Below are positions 1 through 8,918 of a DNA stretch of 64,000 nucleotides, piece by piece. Position numbers and translations under genes: made by a program. Under the pieces are notes generated by a model. It searched no databases. It had not been told where the DNA came from and saw only the letters and a program-made list of their open reading frames with translations. The stretch is taken from the NCBI GenBank assembly GCA_900471525.1, contig UCEZ01000019.1, forward strand, positions 1-64,000, in the 5' to 3' direction. The DNA comes from Hyphomicrobiales bacterium (GTDB taxonomy: Bacteria; Pseudomonadota; Alphaproteobacteria; Rhizobiales; Rhizobiaceae). How positions within the stretch are numbered: position 1 is the first letter of the stretch; the number at the start of each line of letters is the position of its first letter.

Positions 1-361
1 CGGATACACTGCCAGCCGTGGCAGCGAGGCGGGACCGGCGCTGGTTTCAGGGAAAGGACGGACGTCCCTGCGACCGGGGTTCGCGGAAAATGGTTTCCCT
101 CCGCAGGCTGTCGCGGCTGCGGACGTGCCTGTACGGCACACAAGACCGGCCAAAGGGGCCGGTTGCAGAGAAACCGGAGTCGCGGGCAAAAACCGCCGAA
201 CGGGCGCTGGCGAGAGCCATTTTCCCACCACCCAAACAGGCTCTTGCGAGCGCCCCGTCCGATTCCGGTCCCCTGTGCGGACGGGACGGACATTCACCAA
301 GGAAGACCGCGGGCCGACCGGCCGCGCGAAGGCGGGCGCGTGCCTGCCGCAAGGAGAGATC
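1..361. other. Leader region without a supported gene
   Basis: No gene is supported here. The sequence is GC-rich and open in several frames on both strands, but none of the translations looks like a protein. Two small stem-loops are visible on the plus strand: GTGCC/GGCAC at 125-139 and ACCGGCC/GGCCGGT at 145-163. The end of the stretch carries the ribosome binding site of the gene starting at 362. Confidence 0.4.
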
Positions 362-823
362 ATGCCGAACCCCGCCAAACCCGCCGCCGCCTCTACCGCC
401 ACCCGGGCAGAACAGCATCTGGACGAAGCCCTGCAGTGCGGCACGGTTGAAATGCTCGGCATTCCCGGTGCCATCTGCCCGCATCGCGCCTGCCGTCGCC
501 ATCGGCGCTGCGGCTTCATCCTCAGCACCGACCGCTCCCCCGCCTGCCTGGCGCATCTGATGCCGGAGGCCCGGGCTTTTCACGACAGGCTGCTCGCCGC
601 CGCCCGCACGCAGGTCGCCGATCTGCAAAATGCCGTCAGCGCCCATATCCGCGCCACCGTCGCCGACGATCCGCAGATGCTTGCCGTCTCCGAGATCGTC
701 CGTCGCGTCCAGCCGCGCGGCCACTGGCTGCATGCGGCGCTGCCCTTCTGGGGCAAGTTTGCGCGATCCTTACAGGCGCTCAAGCGCGGCAACGGAAAAG
801 ACCGCGGCAACGGCGATGTATAA
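362..823 (+). CDS. Conserved hypothetical protein with Cys/His cluster
   Basis: Protein of 153 residues that I do not recognise. The open frame extends further upstream, but the ATG at 362 follows AAGGAGA at good spacing and the upstream part is arginine/glycine-rich filler, so I start here. A short Cys/His/Arg-rich segment (CPHRACRRHRRCGF, about residues 40-53) could bind a metal or simply be a basic patch. The C-terminal half is predicted helical. No signal peptide or membrane segment is visible. It converges on the J-domain gene with a gap of 25 bp. Function unknown. Confidence 0.55.
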   Translation: MPNPAKPAAASTATRAEQHLDEALQCGTVEMLGIPGAICPHRACRRHRRCGFILSTDRSPACLAHLMPEARAFHDRLLAAARTQVADLQNAVSAHIRATVADDPQMLAVSEIVRRVQPRGHWLHAALPFWGKFARSLQALKRGNGKDRGNGDV

Positions 824-848
824 GCTGGCCCCGGCGGGCGCGAGCCCC

Positions 849-1463
849 CTACTCCGCCGCCTTCACCTCTTCCAGCAATTCCAGCTCGTAGGAATACCCC
901 TCCAGCATCGTATATGCCTGCTCGATCGCCTCGATCTGCGCCTCGGCGCTGCGGATGGCGTCGGCGATGGATTGGGAGCGGGTGCGCAGCATGGCGCCGA
1001 GCACGTCGGCGGCGGGGCGGCGGCCGAGGCGGTCGATGTGCTGGCGCACGCGGGCGCGGTGGCGTTCCAGCTCGAGGATATGGAAGCGGCTCTTGACGAT
1101 GTCGTCGGAGAGTTTCCGGCGCATGGCGGCGACCGGGTCGAAGCTGCCGGGCTCGCGCTCGTCGAGGATGAAGTCGTTGACCAGCGATTCCAGCCGCAGA
1201 ATCCCCTGCAGGTCACGCGGGTCGGCCAGCTGCGGATCGTAGCCGGTATTGTCGTAGACCTTGCGGCGCACCGGGTCCTTCAAGAGGTCGTAGCAGGCCT
1301 GCAGCCGGCCGAAGGCCTCGGTATCGCCGCCGCTGTCGGGATGGGCGGTCTTGGCGGTCTTGCGCCAGGCCGCCTTGATCGCCTGCTCGTCGGCGTCGCG
1401 CTCCAGACCGAGCGTTTCGTAAGGGTCGATCACAGCGCCACCTCGCAGTCCAGCATTCGTCAT
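849..1463 (-). CDS. J-domain (DnaJ-like) protein
   Basis: A 204-residue protein with an N-terminal J domain (about residues 11-75) containing the HPD tripeptide (KTAHPDSGGD) that stimulates Hsp70 ATPase activity. It has no Gly/Phe region, no zinc-finger repeats and no classic C-terminal client domain, so it is a type III J protein and not DnaJ itself. The remainder is charged and helical and ends in a glutamate-rich segment, perhaps for a specific client. Two starts are plausible: ATG at 1463 behind AGGAG, or GTG at 1433 behind GAGGTGG directly before the conserved VIDPYETLGL. Client unknown. Confidence 0.85.
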   Translation of the reverse strand: MTNAGLRGGAVIDPYETLGLERDADEQAIKAAWRKTAKTAHPDSGGDTEAFGRLQACYDLLKDPVRRKVYDNTGYDPQLADPRDLQGILRLESLVNDFILDEREPGSFDPVAAMRRKLSDDIVKSRFHILELERHRARVRQHIDRLGRRPAADVLGAMLRTRSQSIADAIRSAEAQIEAIEQAYTMLEGYSYELELLEEVKAAE

Positions 1464-1960
1464 TCCGCTCCTGACCTAACCGGTCGCCCCGCCAGCATCA
1501 ACCCCACATCAACCCCGAAGCAGCAGCCGGCCGGCGGCCCCTTATTCGGCCATGGTCGGGACCAAATTGGGGCGAGATCGCGACGGCGGACGGTTTTCCC
1601 CGGCGGGCATCCTTCCGGCCGCGATGGCAGTCGGGTAAAAACCCGTCCAATGAGCGGATGTGCCGCCGTGGTGCAATCCGTCGCCGGTACCGACATGCGG
1701 TTGAGTGCAAAGGATTAAACGCTTGCTATTTTCTTTTTTTGCTGCAAATATTTCGGCGTTCGGGCGTTTGCATCCCGGAGACTGGACTGGCTGTATGGTC
1801 CTGGAGAAATCCGGGCGTGCCGAATAGGCACTGTAGGCGTTCTTTCCCCGTTATCGACTTCTCCGACTGGCTTTCCGGAATAAAGACAAAACCGGAAAGA
1901 AAAACGTCTCCACCCTGGCAGGGGTGAGGACACATCATTAAGGGAAAAAGGACTTCTCCC
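1464..1960. other. Intergenic region with cold-shock gene leader
   Basis: Nearly 500 bp with no gene I can support. A 78-codon minus-strand ORF (1460-1696) ends in an ATGA overlap with the J-domain gene, but its Pro/Arg/Gly-rich translation looks like shadow. The AT-richer part from about 1720 on probably contains the promoter and a long 5' leader of the cold-shock gene, as is usual for cspA-type mRNAs. I cannot place a promoter with confidence. Confidence 0.4.
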
Positions 1961-2173
1961 ATGGCCACCAAGGGCACCGTAAAATTCTTCAACCAGGACA
2001 AGGGTTTTGGTTTCATCACGCCGGAAGGCGGCGCAAAGGACGTGTTCGTTCACATCTCCGCGCTGCAGGCCGCTGGTCTCCAGACCCTGAAGGACGGCCA
2101 GCAGGTCACTTTCGACACCGAGCCGGATCGCATGGGCAAGGGCCCGAAGGCTGTCAACATCCAGGCTGCCTAA
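1961..2173 (+). CDS. cspA: Cold-shock protein, CspA family
   Basis: A 70-residue single cold-shock domain, the whole normal length of the family. RNP1 (KGFGFITP) and RNP2 (VFVHISAL) single-strand nucleic acid binding motifs are both present. Such proteins bind RNA or ssDNA and melt mRNA secondary structure in the cytoplasm during cold shock or stationary phase. The gene is monocistronic, with a long untranslated upstream region and a strong intrinsic terminator 35 bp after the stop. Rhizobia carry several paralogues, so the specific gene number cannot be assigned from sequence alone. Confidence 0.93.
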   Translation: MATKGTVKFFNQDKGFGFITPEGGAKDVFVHISALQAAGLQTLKDGQQVTFDTEPDRMGKGPKAVNIQAA

Positions 2174-2207
2174 GCCTCGATCTGATCGCCTCGCGATGAC
2201 TGAATTG

Positions 2208-2237
2208 AACGGCGTCCCTCGGGGCGCCGTTTTTTTT
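2208..2237 (+). terminator. Intrinsic terminator of the cold-shock gene
   Basis: AACGGCG...CGCCGTT stem with an inner CCC/GGG helix, followed by a run of eight T. Classic rho-independent terminator for the plus-strand cold-shock transcript. The opposite strand has no T run, so it does not terminate dusA. Confidence 0.9.
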
Positions 2238-2321
2238 GTGCCGGCGATTATCCCCGCAGCAAGAAGCTGTGCGATGATCGACTGGACGCAAAGGCATTGC
2301 CAATGCGTTTTTGGGGGAGCT

Positions 2322-3419
2322 TTACTCCGCCGCCTGTTTCGCCTCGGCTGCGGAAAGAATTGCGTCAAAGGCGGCAGCAATAACCTCCGGCCCCGCCCCT
2401 GCCCGCGTCGCATCGGCCGACAGGATCTGCCGGAACCGCCGCGCGCCCGGCCAGCCCTGGAACAGCCCGACCATGTGGCGCGTGACATGGATGAGCCGCC
2501 CGCCCGAAGCGATATGACCGGCCGCATAGGCCATCATCGCATCGCGGACACCGGCCCAGAATTCCGGCGACTGGCGATGACCGTTGGCGGTAAAAGCCTC
2601 GCCGGTGAAATCGACTGGTGCCGCCCCGGTCGTCGGGTGCGAAATATATCCGTCCACGGCCGTCAGCATGGCGCTATCATGATAGGGCGCCCGCCCGAGC
2701 ATGACGCCATCGACATGATCGAGTTCTTCCAAGGCCTGATTCAAACTGCCAAGACCGCCGTTGATGCCGATGAAAAGATGAGGATTTTCCGCCTTGAGCC
2801 GATGAACCAGACCATAATCCAGCGGCGGAATATCGCGGTTTTCCTTCGGCGACAGCCCCTGCAGCCAGGCTTTTCGCGCATGGACCCAGATCGCGTCGGT
2901 GCCGGCCTCGGCAACACGGGAAACGAGATCGCGCAACGCCACCTCCGGCTCCTGGTCATCGACGCCGATCCGGCACTTGACCGTCACCGGGATCGATACC
3001 GCCGCCTTCATCGCCGCCACGCATTCCGCCACCACATCGGGCTCGCGCATCAGGCAGGCGCCAAACGTGCCCGACTGCACCCGGTCCGAGGGACAGCCGA
3101 CATTCATGTTGATCTCGGCGTAACCGAACTGCTCGCCGATCCGTGCCGCCTCCGCCATCTTGCCCGGATCATTGCCGCCGAGCTGCAGCGCCACCGGCTG
3201 CTCGACCGCGTCAAACCCCAGCAACCGCTGCCGGTCACCGCGCAAAATCGCTTCGGAGACGATCATTTCGGTATAGAGCAACGCATGACTGGAAAGCTGC
3301 CGTGCCAGGAAGCGATAATGCCGGTCCGTCCAGTCGATCATCGGCGCAACGGCAAAAACCGGCGCCTTGAAGTATGGTGCATGGACCTGGCCCGATGCCA
3401 CTTTGATGTCGTCACTCAT
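2322..3419 (-). CDS. dusA: tRNA dihydrouridine synthase A
   Basis: FMN-dependent reductase that makes dihydrouridine in the tRNA D-loop (positions 20/20a in DusA enzymes). The TIM-barrel start motif PVFAVAPMIDWTDRHYR, the catalytic-cysteine segment NMNVGCPSDRVQ, the phosphate-binding GINGGL and VMLGR segments are all present. From the chosen ATG at 3419 the protein is 365 residues, slightly longer than the usual 330-345. The frame is open for 45 codons more, but that extension (MGIPVETLG...) is not like DusA. Single gene, minus strand. Confidence 0.92.
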   Translation of the reverse strand: MSDDIKVASGQVHAPYFKAPVFAVAPMIDWTDRHYRFLARQLSSHALLYTEMIVSEAILRGDRQRLLGFDAVEQPVALQLGGNDPGKMAEAARIGEQFGYAEINMNVGCPSDRVQSGTFGACLMREPDVVAECVAAMKAAVSIPVTVKCRIGVDDQEPEVALRDLVSRVAEAGTDAIWVHARKAWLQGLSPKENRDIPPLDYGLVHRLKAENPHLFIGINGGLGSLNQALEELDHVDGVMLGRAPYHDSAMLTAVDGYISHPTTGAAPVDFTGEAFTANGHRQSPEFWAGVRDAMMAYAAGHIASGGRLIHVTRHMVGLFQGWPGARRFRQILSADATRAGAGPEVIAAAFDAILSAAEAKQAAE

Positions 3420-3930
3420 GAAATTCGTTCTCAATTCGATGCTTTCCGCACGGGGCCGAAACAGCATCTGCGCAGATCGCGCTCGATCGTTGTCGGCCTT
3501 ATATAGTGCGGCAGCGCCCAAATCCATACCAAGCGTTTCAACCGGAATGCCCACCGCCCGAAGCGTTCACGACTGTCTTCCACATGCCGGTGGCATGGAA
3601 CGTCCAGGACGATGGTTGGGTATTGCGCTTGTGACGGCACGGGCCAGCAGATTGAGCAACTCCGAGGCGTCTTCGCTCATCTGATCGGTGGCTGTTTTGT
3701 TCCGTTCGGGCGAAAACTGCCCGCCGGAGGGATCTCGGACCAGGTTCTTTCCTTGTAGAAAACGCTTCTGGCAACCTGAGATCGGCTTTTTAGAATGACG
3801 AAGTGTCGAAAATAAAAATACCTCCGCAGCTCTGTCAGCGGTTTCGAAATCAAACAATGCGCCCCAAAATCCGCCGTTGCAAAACCACCGGCGGGTTTAC
3901 TGAAACGCGACAGAGCGCCCCGTCAAAGCG
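3420..3930. other. Intergenic region, no supported gene
   Basis: About 510 bp between dusA and the DUF982 gene. A 96-codon minus-strand ORF (3567-3857) contains a reasonable helical segment (MSEDASELLNLLARAV) but no ribosome binding site or recognised domain, so I do not call it. The part around 3790-3870 is AT-rich. Nothing else is recognisable. Confidence 0.35.
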
Positions 3931-4173
3931 TCAGTGCGCCTGAAGCTTTGCCTCTTTCGCGGCCGAAATGAAGACCTCCCTTGCCTCTTCCGGCGACTTG
4001 CGGCCGTCAAGTGCTGCGCGGCAGAGGCTTCTGGCGGCAACATAACGCGGGCCGCGCAAATCCGGCCAGGTATCCATCAGGCAGATCAGGGCGTCGAACG
4101 GCCCCTGCACGACCTGAGAACCCTTGTGGGCAAACCCCACCTCCACAGGATTGGACCATTTGGTATTTGGCAT
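3931..4173 (-). CDS. DUF982 domain protein
   Basis: An 80-residue protein of the DUF982 family, small proteins found in many copies in rhizobia and of unknown function. The characteristic pattern is visible: a W near the N-terminus, GPFDALICLMDTWPDLRGPRY in the middle, and a C-terminal helix with ARSLCRAAL. The start at 4173 is chosen because AGGAGA lies 6 bp upstream; the open frame runs 25 codons further but lacks such a site. It lies 80 bp downstream of the cuckoo sRNA terminator on the same strand, so it is separately transcribed. Confidence 0.8.
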   Translation of the reverse strand: MPNTKWSNPVEVGFAHKGSQVVQGPFDALICLMDTWPDLRGPRYVAARSLCRAALDGRKSPEEAREVFISAAKEAKLQAH

Positions 4174-4252
4174 GAGCGTCTCCTCCGATTTTCTTGCCAG
4201 TACACAACTCAAGAATAGCTGATTTGGTTCCCCAAGGGCAGAGTGCAAAACG

Positions 4253-4366
4253 AAAAAAGCCTGCCGCGGGAGGAGGTGCGGCAGGCTTTCTGAAAATGAC
4301 CCACGGCCGGGAGGAGGTGGCCGCTGATCGATCGCAGCTTTTCGGGAGGAGGTGAATCGCTGCGAT
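4253..4366 (-). ncRNA. Cuckoo-type sRNA with three CCUCCUCCC loops
   Basis: On the minus strand three consecutive hairpins each expose the same ten-base loop ACCTCCTCCC: 4344-4353 inside stem ATCGCAGC/GCTGCGAT (4331-4366), 4309-4318 inside CGGCC/GGCCG (4304-4323), and 4268-4277 inside a perfect 9-bp stem GCGGCAGGC/GCCTGCCGC (4259-4286). The third hairpin is followed by six T and is the intrinsic terminator. Loops with CCUCCUCCC (anti-Shine-Dalgarno) define the alphaproteobacterial cuckoo RNA family, which includes CcsR1-4 of Rhodobacter and the rhizobial alpha-r14 sRNAs. A possible promoter is TTGATG-N17-CATATT at 4396-4368, which would start the RNA inside hairpin 1, so the 5' end is uncertain. 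Confidence 0.85.
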
Positions 4367-4427
4367 AAATATGACTTTAATGCTGCATCGCATCAAAATC
4401 AAACTAAATCTGATGCAACGCAATAAT

Positions 4428-4676
4428 TTACCAGTAACTTCTTCGTGTGGTCGCAGCGACTGACGCACTACCGACGATATAGCCCGCAAGGAAAGCCGCA
4501 GCACCGAAAATCAGCAATGCGGTGCTTGTGGCGGAGGGATGATCCTGTGCGCTACGCGCCACGGCGCCCGCCTCATCCTTGACATACCCTGCCGCGTGTT
4601 TCGCCCTTGCCGAGATGCCGCTCGTTTCGTCCAGTTCGCCTGTGAAACCGGTTCGCAGATTTTTGACATTAACCAT
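4428..4676 (-). CDS. Small membrane-anchored hypothetical protein
   Basis: An 82-residue protein with an amphipathic, Ala/Lys-rich middle (ARAKHAAGYVKDEAGAVARSAQ) and one C-terminal transmembrane helix (STALLIFGAAAFLAGYIVG), then a short basic tail. The layout resembles small stress-related envelope proteins of the YqjD/DUF883 type, but that is only architectural. ATG at 4676 has AAGGAGCG 6 bp upstream; the 11 extra codons of the longer frame have no such site. It lies upstream of the cuckoo sRNA on the same strand. Function unknown. Confidence 0.65.
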   Translation of the reverse strand: MVNVKNLRTGFTGELDETSGISARAKHAAGYVKDEAGAVARSAQDHPSATSTALLIFGAAAFLAGYIVGSASVAATTRRSYW

Positions 4677-4965
4677 CTTGCGCTCCTTTTCTGTCAGTGA
4701 CGGAAACACCTGAAGCGTACGAATGTTCCATCCTCACAGAGAAGATGCCCGCTGTTTGGGCGCATGTTCGCAAATCGTTGTCTATATCCCTTCCTGGATA
4801 GTTCTTCACGTATCGTTGTGACACGAATCCATACATCTGCGGAAAAATGACTGTTGCGATTTCTTCATGTGTGGCATGCTAATAGATGAGGTGCCTCATA
4901 AAAACCAATTTCGGAGTAGCTACTGCAATCCAGAAATCAAAAAATAAGAGACGGGAGAGAACATC

Positions 4966-5169
4966 ATGGTAGAGGAAAATCTGTATCGTATCGTCGAAGT
5001 CAGCCTGAAACGTGGTAGTGACCGCCGTGATGTCGGCATCATGACCGTCCGTCAGGCGCTTGAGCTTCCCGATGTCCCCAGCCTGGAATATACCCATCCT
5101 GAACTGAACTCCCGGGCCGGCAGCCGGTTCCTGACACGCGACCAGCTTGAAGCATATGTCTGCAGCTGA
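4966..5169 (+). CDS. Conserved small hypothetical protein
   Basis: A 67-residue acidic protein with no membrane segment. I do not recognise the family. GGGAGAG sits 6-8 bp before the ATG. The stop is followed by a GCACCCC/GGGGTGC hairpin (5181-5199) without a T run. The gene precedes an FAH-family hydrolase by 67 bp on the same strand, so co-transcription is possible but not shown. Confidence 0.6.
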   Translation: MVEENLYRIVEVSLKRGSDRRDVGIMTVRQALELPDVPSLEYTHPELNSRAGSRFLTRDQLEAYVCS

Positions 5170-5180
5170 AGCGTCTTTCC

Positions 5181-5199
5181 GCACCCCGTAAAGGGGTGC
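5181..5199 (+). other. Short hairpin after the small gene
   Basis: GCACCCC-GTAAA-GGGGTGC, a perfect 7-bp stem with a 5-base loop, 11 bp after the stop of the 67-residue gene. There is no T run, so it is not a full intrinsic terminator; it may partly end or stabilise the transcript. Confidence 0.5.
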
Positions 5200-5236
5200 T
5201 ATCGTCCGGCATTCGCAATCGAATGTCTGGATACCG

Positions 5237-5920
5237 ATGACAACCGTAATCCCCCTTCCCGCGCCCGTGCTGTTGCTGGTGGCGCATTCCGACCAAACCT
5301 TTCCAGTCCGCCGCGTCTACTGCGTCGGGCGCAATTATGCCGCCCATGCCATCGAGATGGGCCATGATCCGAACCGCGAACCGCCCTTCTTTTTCCAGAA
5401 AAATCCTGACAACCTCCAGCAAACGGCGGAGTTCCCTTATCCGCCGCTGTCGACCGACGTACACCATGAAGTCGAACTGGTAGTCGCGCTGAAACAAGGC
5501 GGCGATACCATCGACGCTGTGGATGCGCTTGACTGCGTCTATGGCTATGCCGTCGGCATCGACTTTACCCGCCGCGACCTGCAGGCAGAGGCAAAAGCCG
5601 CCGGAAAACCCTGGACGGCCGCAAAGGCCTTCGAACATTCGGCGCCGGTTTCGCCGATCGTGCCGGCACAGGCGATCGGACACCCGATGGACGGCAATAT
5701 CTGGCTGAAGGTCAATGGTGAGGCGAAACAGCAGGGCGATCTCAACCAGATGATCTGGAAGGTTCCGGAAATCATAGCCGAATTGTCGAAGCTGTTTACG
5801 CTCGCCGCCGGCGACGTCATCATGACCGGCACGCCATCCGGCGTCGGCCCGGTATCGCGCGGCGACGTAGTGTCCTGCGGTATCGATGGTGTTGCAACGC
5901 TGACCGTCGCGGTCGTTTGA
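5237..5920 (+). CDS. Fumarylacetoacetate hydrolase family protein
   Basis: A 227-residue single-domain FAH-fold protein of the YcgM/FAHD1 type (acylpyruvase or oxaloacetate decarboxylase-like). Visible motifs: VYCVGRNYAAHAIEMG near the start, the metal-binding acidic residues in HHEVELVVAL and in GIDFTRRDLQ, and the C-terminal GDVIMTGTPSGVGP loop. It is a cytoplasmic Mg2+-dependent enzyme; the exact substrate cannot be read from sequence. The stop lies 19 bp before the carbonic anhydrase-like gene, so the two are probably one operon. Confidence 0.88.
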   Translation: MTTVIPLPAPVLLLVAHSDQTFPVRRVYCVGRNYAAHAIEMGHDPNREPPFFFQKNPDNLQQTAEFPYPPLSTDVHHEVELVVALKQGGDTIDAVDALDCVYGYAVGIDFTRRDLQAEAKAAGKPWTAAKAFEHSAPVSPIVPAQAIGHPMDGNIWLKVNGEAKQQGDLNQMIWKVPEIIAELSKLFTLAAGDVIMTGTPSGVGPVSRGDVVSCGIDGVATLTVAVV

Positions 5921-5939
5921 GAAGGAAGAGAAGATCATT

Positions 5940-6470
5940 ATGCCGCTCTATGCCCTTGGCGAACATCGGCCTACCGTTCCGGAAGAAGGCCATTATTGGA
6001 TCGCGCCCGACGCGCATGTCGTCGGCAAGGTTGAACTGGGTGAAGGCGTCGGCCTCTGGTTTGGCGCAGTGCTGCGCGGCGACAACGAGCCGATCCGGAT
6101 CGGCGTGCGCACCAATATCCAGGAAGGCGTCGTCATCCATGTCGATCCCGGTTTTCCGGTCACGATCGGAGAAGGCTGCACGATCGGCCACCGTGCCATC
6201 GTGCACGGATGCACCATAGGCGACAATTCGCTTGTTGGCATGGGCGCGACGGTGCTGAACGGCGCAGTCATCGGCAACAACTGCCTGGTCGGCGCCAATG
6301 CGCTGGTGACGGAAGGCAAGGTCTTTCCCGACAATTCGCTGATCGTCGGCGCGCCGGCAAAGGCCATTCGGCTGCTGGATGAGACAGCCGTCGCCGGGTT
6401 GAAGAGATCGGCGGACGGCTATGTCAGGAAATGGCAGTTGTTCGCGACCAGCCTTTCGGTCATCGAATAG
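5940..6470 (+). CDS. Gamma-class carbonic anhydrase-like hexapeptide protein
   Basis: A 176-residue left-handed beta-helix protein. The hexapeptide repeats run almost the full length, and the three zinc-ligand histidines of the gamma carbonic anhydrase family are in place (VIHVD and IGHRAIVHG). It is related to YrdA/PaaY proteins, which bind metal and in some members hydrate CO2. GGAAGAG lies upstream of the ATG. It forms a likely pair with the FAH-family gene and converges on the P-type ATPase gene with only 6 bp between stops. Confidence 0.88.
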   Translation: MPLYALGEHRPTVPEEGHYWIAPDAHVVGKVELGEGVGLWFGAVLRGDNEPIRIGVRTNIQEGVVIHVDPGFPVTIGEGCTIGHRAIVHGCTIGDNSLVGMGATVLNGAVIGNNCLVGANALVTEGKVFPDNSLIVGAPAKAIRLLDETAVAGLKRSADGYVRKWQLFATSLSVIE

Positions 6471-6476
6471 ACACTG

Positions 6477-8900
6477 TCAGAGCTTCAACCTCCGCAACCG
6501 CAGCGCATTGGTAACGACCGAGACCGACGACAGGCTCATAGCGGCGGCGGCAAGCATCGGCGACAGCAGCGAGCCGGTCAGCGGATAGAGCAGGCCGGCA
6601 GCCACCGGTACGCCGATCGCATTGTAGCCAAAGGCGAAGAACAGGTTCTGGCGGATGTTCGACAAGGTGGCCTTCGACAGGGTCCGTGCCCGAACGATGC
6701 CCGAGAGGTCGCCCTTCAGCAGCGTGATGCCGGCACTCTCCAGAGCGACGTCGGCGCCGGTGCCCATGGCAATGCCGACATCGGCCGCCGCCAGCGCCGG
6801 GGCGTCATTAATACCGTCGCCGGCCATGGCGACCACGCGGCCCTCGGCCTTCAGGCGCCCGACCAAGGCCTTCTTATCCTCCGGCAGTTGATCGGCGGCG
6901 ACGTCGTCGATCCCGAGCGCCTTTGCCACGGCCTGAGCCGTGACCGCATTGTCACCGGTTGCCATGATGATGCGGATGCCATCGGCATGCAGCGCGCGGA
7001 TCGCCTCGGCCGCATTGATCTTGATTTCATCGGCAAGCGCAAGCAGGCCGGCAGGCTGGCCGTTGACGGCGATGTAAAGCGCCGTGCGACCGTTCTGGCG
7101 CAGGCTCTCCGCATGGCCGGCAAAGCTGGTGATGTCGATCGTCGCATCCGCCATCATGGCGGCGTTGCCGGCCATGACCATTTCCCCATCGACCTTGCCC
7201 GATACGCCCTTGCCATTGATCGCTTCGAAATCAGTAACGGCGGCGAGCAATACATCCCGCGCAGCTGCGCCCGCGACGATGGCCTCCGCCAGCGGATGTT
7301 CCGACGCTCTCTCAAGGGAGGCCGCCAGCATCAGCATCCGGTTTTCGGGAAAGTCGGGATGGACCAGCACGTCGATCAGGCGTGGCTTGCCCTCGGTCAG
7401 CGTTCCGGTCTTGTCGACGATCAACGTATCGACGGCCGCCAGGCGTTCGAGTGCCGCCGCTTCCCGGATGAGGACACCGGACTGTGCGCCCCTGCCCGTC
7501 GCCGTCATGACCGAGATCGGCGTTGCCAAACCGAGCGCGCAGGGGCAGGCAATGATCAGCACGGAAACGGCCGCCACCAGACCGTAGATGAAGGACGGCT
7601 CCGGACCAAGCAGGAGCCAGGCCACGAAGGCCAGTGCCGCGATGATGACGACCGTCGGCACGAACCAGCTGGAGACGCGATCGGCGAGCTTCTGGATCGG
7701 CGCACGCGAGCGCTGGGCCGACGCGACCATATCGACGATCTGCGCGAGAACGGTGTCGCTGCCGACTTTCTGCGCCCGCACGACGAGCGTGCCGTTGCGG
7801 TTCACCGTGCCGCCGGTGACCTGAGCGCCGTCGGTCTTCTCCACGGGCAAGGGCTCGCCGGTGATGAGGCTTTCGTCCACACTCGACCGCCCCTCCGTGA
7901 CGACGCCATCAACGGGTACGGCTTCGCCGGGGCGCACGCGGACACGGTCACCGGACAGGATGTTTTCCAGCGGCACGTCCTGCTCCGTTCCATCCGGCTG
8001 GATCCGCCGCGCGGTCTTCGGCGCGAGGTTCATCAGGGCGCGGATCGCATCACCGGTACGCTCGCGGGCTCGAAGTTCGAGGATCTGGCCGACGAAGACC
8101 AGCGCCACGATGACTGCGGCGGCTTCGAAATAGACCGCGACGTCGCCGTGATGGCCGCCGAACTCCATGGGGAAGAGGCTTGGAAACAACGTCGCCACGA
8201 CGCTGTAGAGATAGGCGGCACCGACGCCGAGCATGATCAGCGTCCACATATTGTAGTGGCCGGAACGCACCGAGACCCATCCGCGCTCGAAGAAGGGTTT
8301 TGCAGCCCAAAGCACGACCGGCGTTGCAAGGATCAACTCGAGATAGGTCGCCAGCCTTCCGCCGATCCAGTCACGGATGGGAAGCCCTATCATCGGCCCC
8401 ATCGACAGGACGACCAGCGGCACGGCGCAGGCAAAGCTTACCCAGAAGCGCCGGGTAAAATCGACCAGCTCGTGGTTGGGTCCCTCAGCCGGAGCGCCCA
8501 TGGGCTCGAGTGCCATACCGCAGATCGGGCACGGACCCGGCGCTTCGCGGACGATTTCGGGGTCCATCGGGCAGGTATAAAGCGTCGCCTTCTTCGCGAC
8601 CTTCGGTTTGTTCTTCGAATGGCCCGACAGGAAGAACCAGGGATCGGCGCCGAAGCGGCCGTGGCAGCGCTGGCTGCAGAAATGATAGGTGTTGCCCTGG
8701 TAATCGAGACTGGGCTTACCGGCATCGAGCTTGACGGTCATGCCGCAGACCGGATCGATCGCGGTGCCGGGCATATCCTGCTCATGATGATGAGCGTGAC
8801 CGTGCGCATGGGCTGAAAACAGGAAATCGGATATCGAATCGTGATTGTTCACGGGCAAACCTTGGCGGTTGGGATGTTTCGGCATCCGCTTGGAAAGCAA
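6477..8900 (-). CDS. Copper/silver-type P1B ATPase with YHS and metal-binding domains
   Basis: About 807 residues. N-terminus: His-rich stretch, then a YHS domain (DPVCGMTV...[12 protein letters not shown]), then a heavy-metal-binding domain (YTCPMDPEI...[10 protein letters not shown]). A canonical GMxCxxC HMA domain is absent. The pump core has [13 protein letters not shown] in TM6, the phosphorylation motif [21 protein letters not shown], and the P1B-1 signatures N-X6-YN-X4-P in TM7 and MSLSS in TM8. Those signatures point to Cu+/Ag+ export rather than zinc. The gene starts only 18 bp after zur. The start is uncertain: TTG 8900 (behind AAGG), ATG 8885 or GTG 8852. Confidence 0.9.
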   Translation of the reverse strand: MLSKRMPKHPNRQGLPVNNHDSISDFLFSAHAHGHAHHHEQDMPGTAIDPVCGMTVKLDAGKPSLDYQGNTYHFCSQRCHGRFGADPWFFLSGHSKNKPKVAKKATLYTCPMDPEIVREAPGPCPICGMALEPMGAPAEGPNHELVDFTRRFWVSFACAVPLVVLSMGPMIGLPIRDWIGGRLATYLELILATPVVLWAAKPFFERGWVSVRSGHYNMWTLIMLGVGAAYLYSVVATLFPSLFPMEFGGHHGDVAVYFEAAAVIVALVFVGQILELRARERTGDAIRALMNLAPKTARRIQPDGTEQDVPLENILSGDRVRVRPGEAVPVDGVVTEGRSSVDESLITGEPLPVEKTDGAQVTGGTVNRNGTLVVRAQKVGSDTVLAQIVDMVASAQRSRAPIQKLADRVSSWFVPTVVIIAALAFVAWLLLGPEPSFIYGLVAAVSVLIIACPCALGLATPISVMTATGRGAQSGVLIREAAALERLAAVDTLIVDKTGTLTEGKPRLIDVLVHPDFPENRMLMLAASLERASEHPLAEAIVAGAAARDVLLAAVTDFEAINGKGVSGKVDGEMVMAGNAAMMADATIDITSFAGHAESLRQNGRTALYIAVNGQPAGLLALADEIKINAAEAIRALHADGIRIIMATGDNAVTAQAVAKALGIDDVAADQLPEDKKALVGRLKAEGRVVAMAGDGINDAPALAAADVGIAMGTGADVALESAGITLLKGDLSGIVRARTLSKATLSNIRQNLFFAFGYNAIGVPVAAGLLYPLTGSLLSPMLAAAAMSLSSVSVVTNALRLRRLKL

Positions 8901-8918
8901 GACTGACCTTGGCCGCGC

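Noticed and set aside
1460-1696. 78-codon minus-strand ORF with ATGA overlap to the J-domain gene
   Set aside because: Attractive overlap, but Pro/Arg/Gly-rich translation without a domain or ribosome binding site.
3567-3857. 96-codon minus-strand ORF
   Set aside because: One helical segment only, no ribosome binding site and no recognised family.
6888-8816. 642-codon plus-strand ORF opposite the P-type ATPase
   Set aside because: Composition shadow of the ATPase gene, which carries DKTGT, CPC and GDGIND motifs on the other strand.
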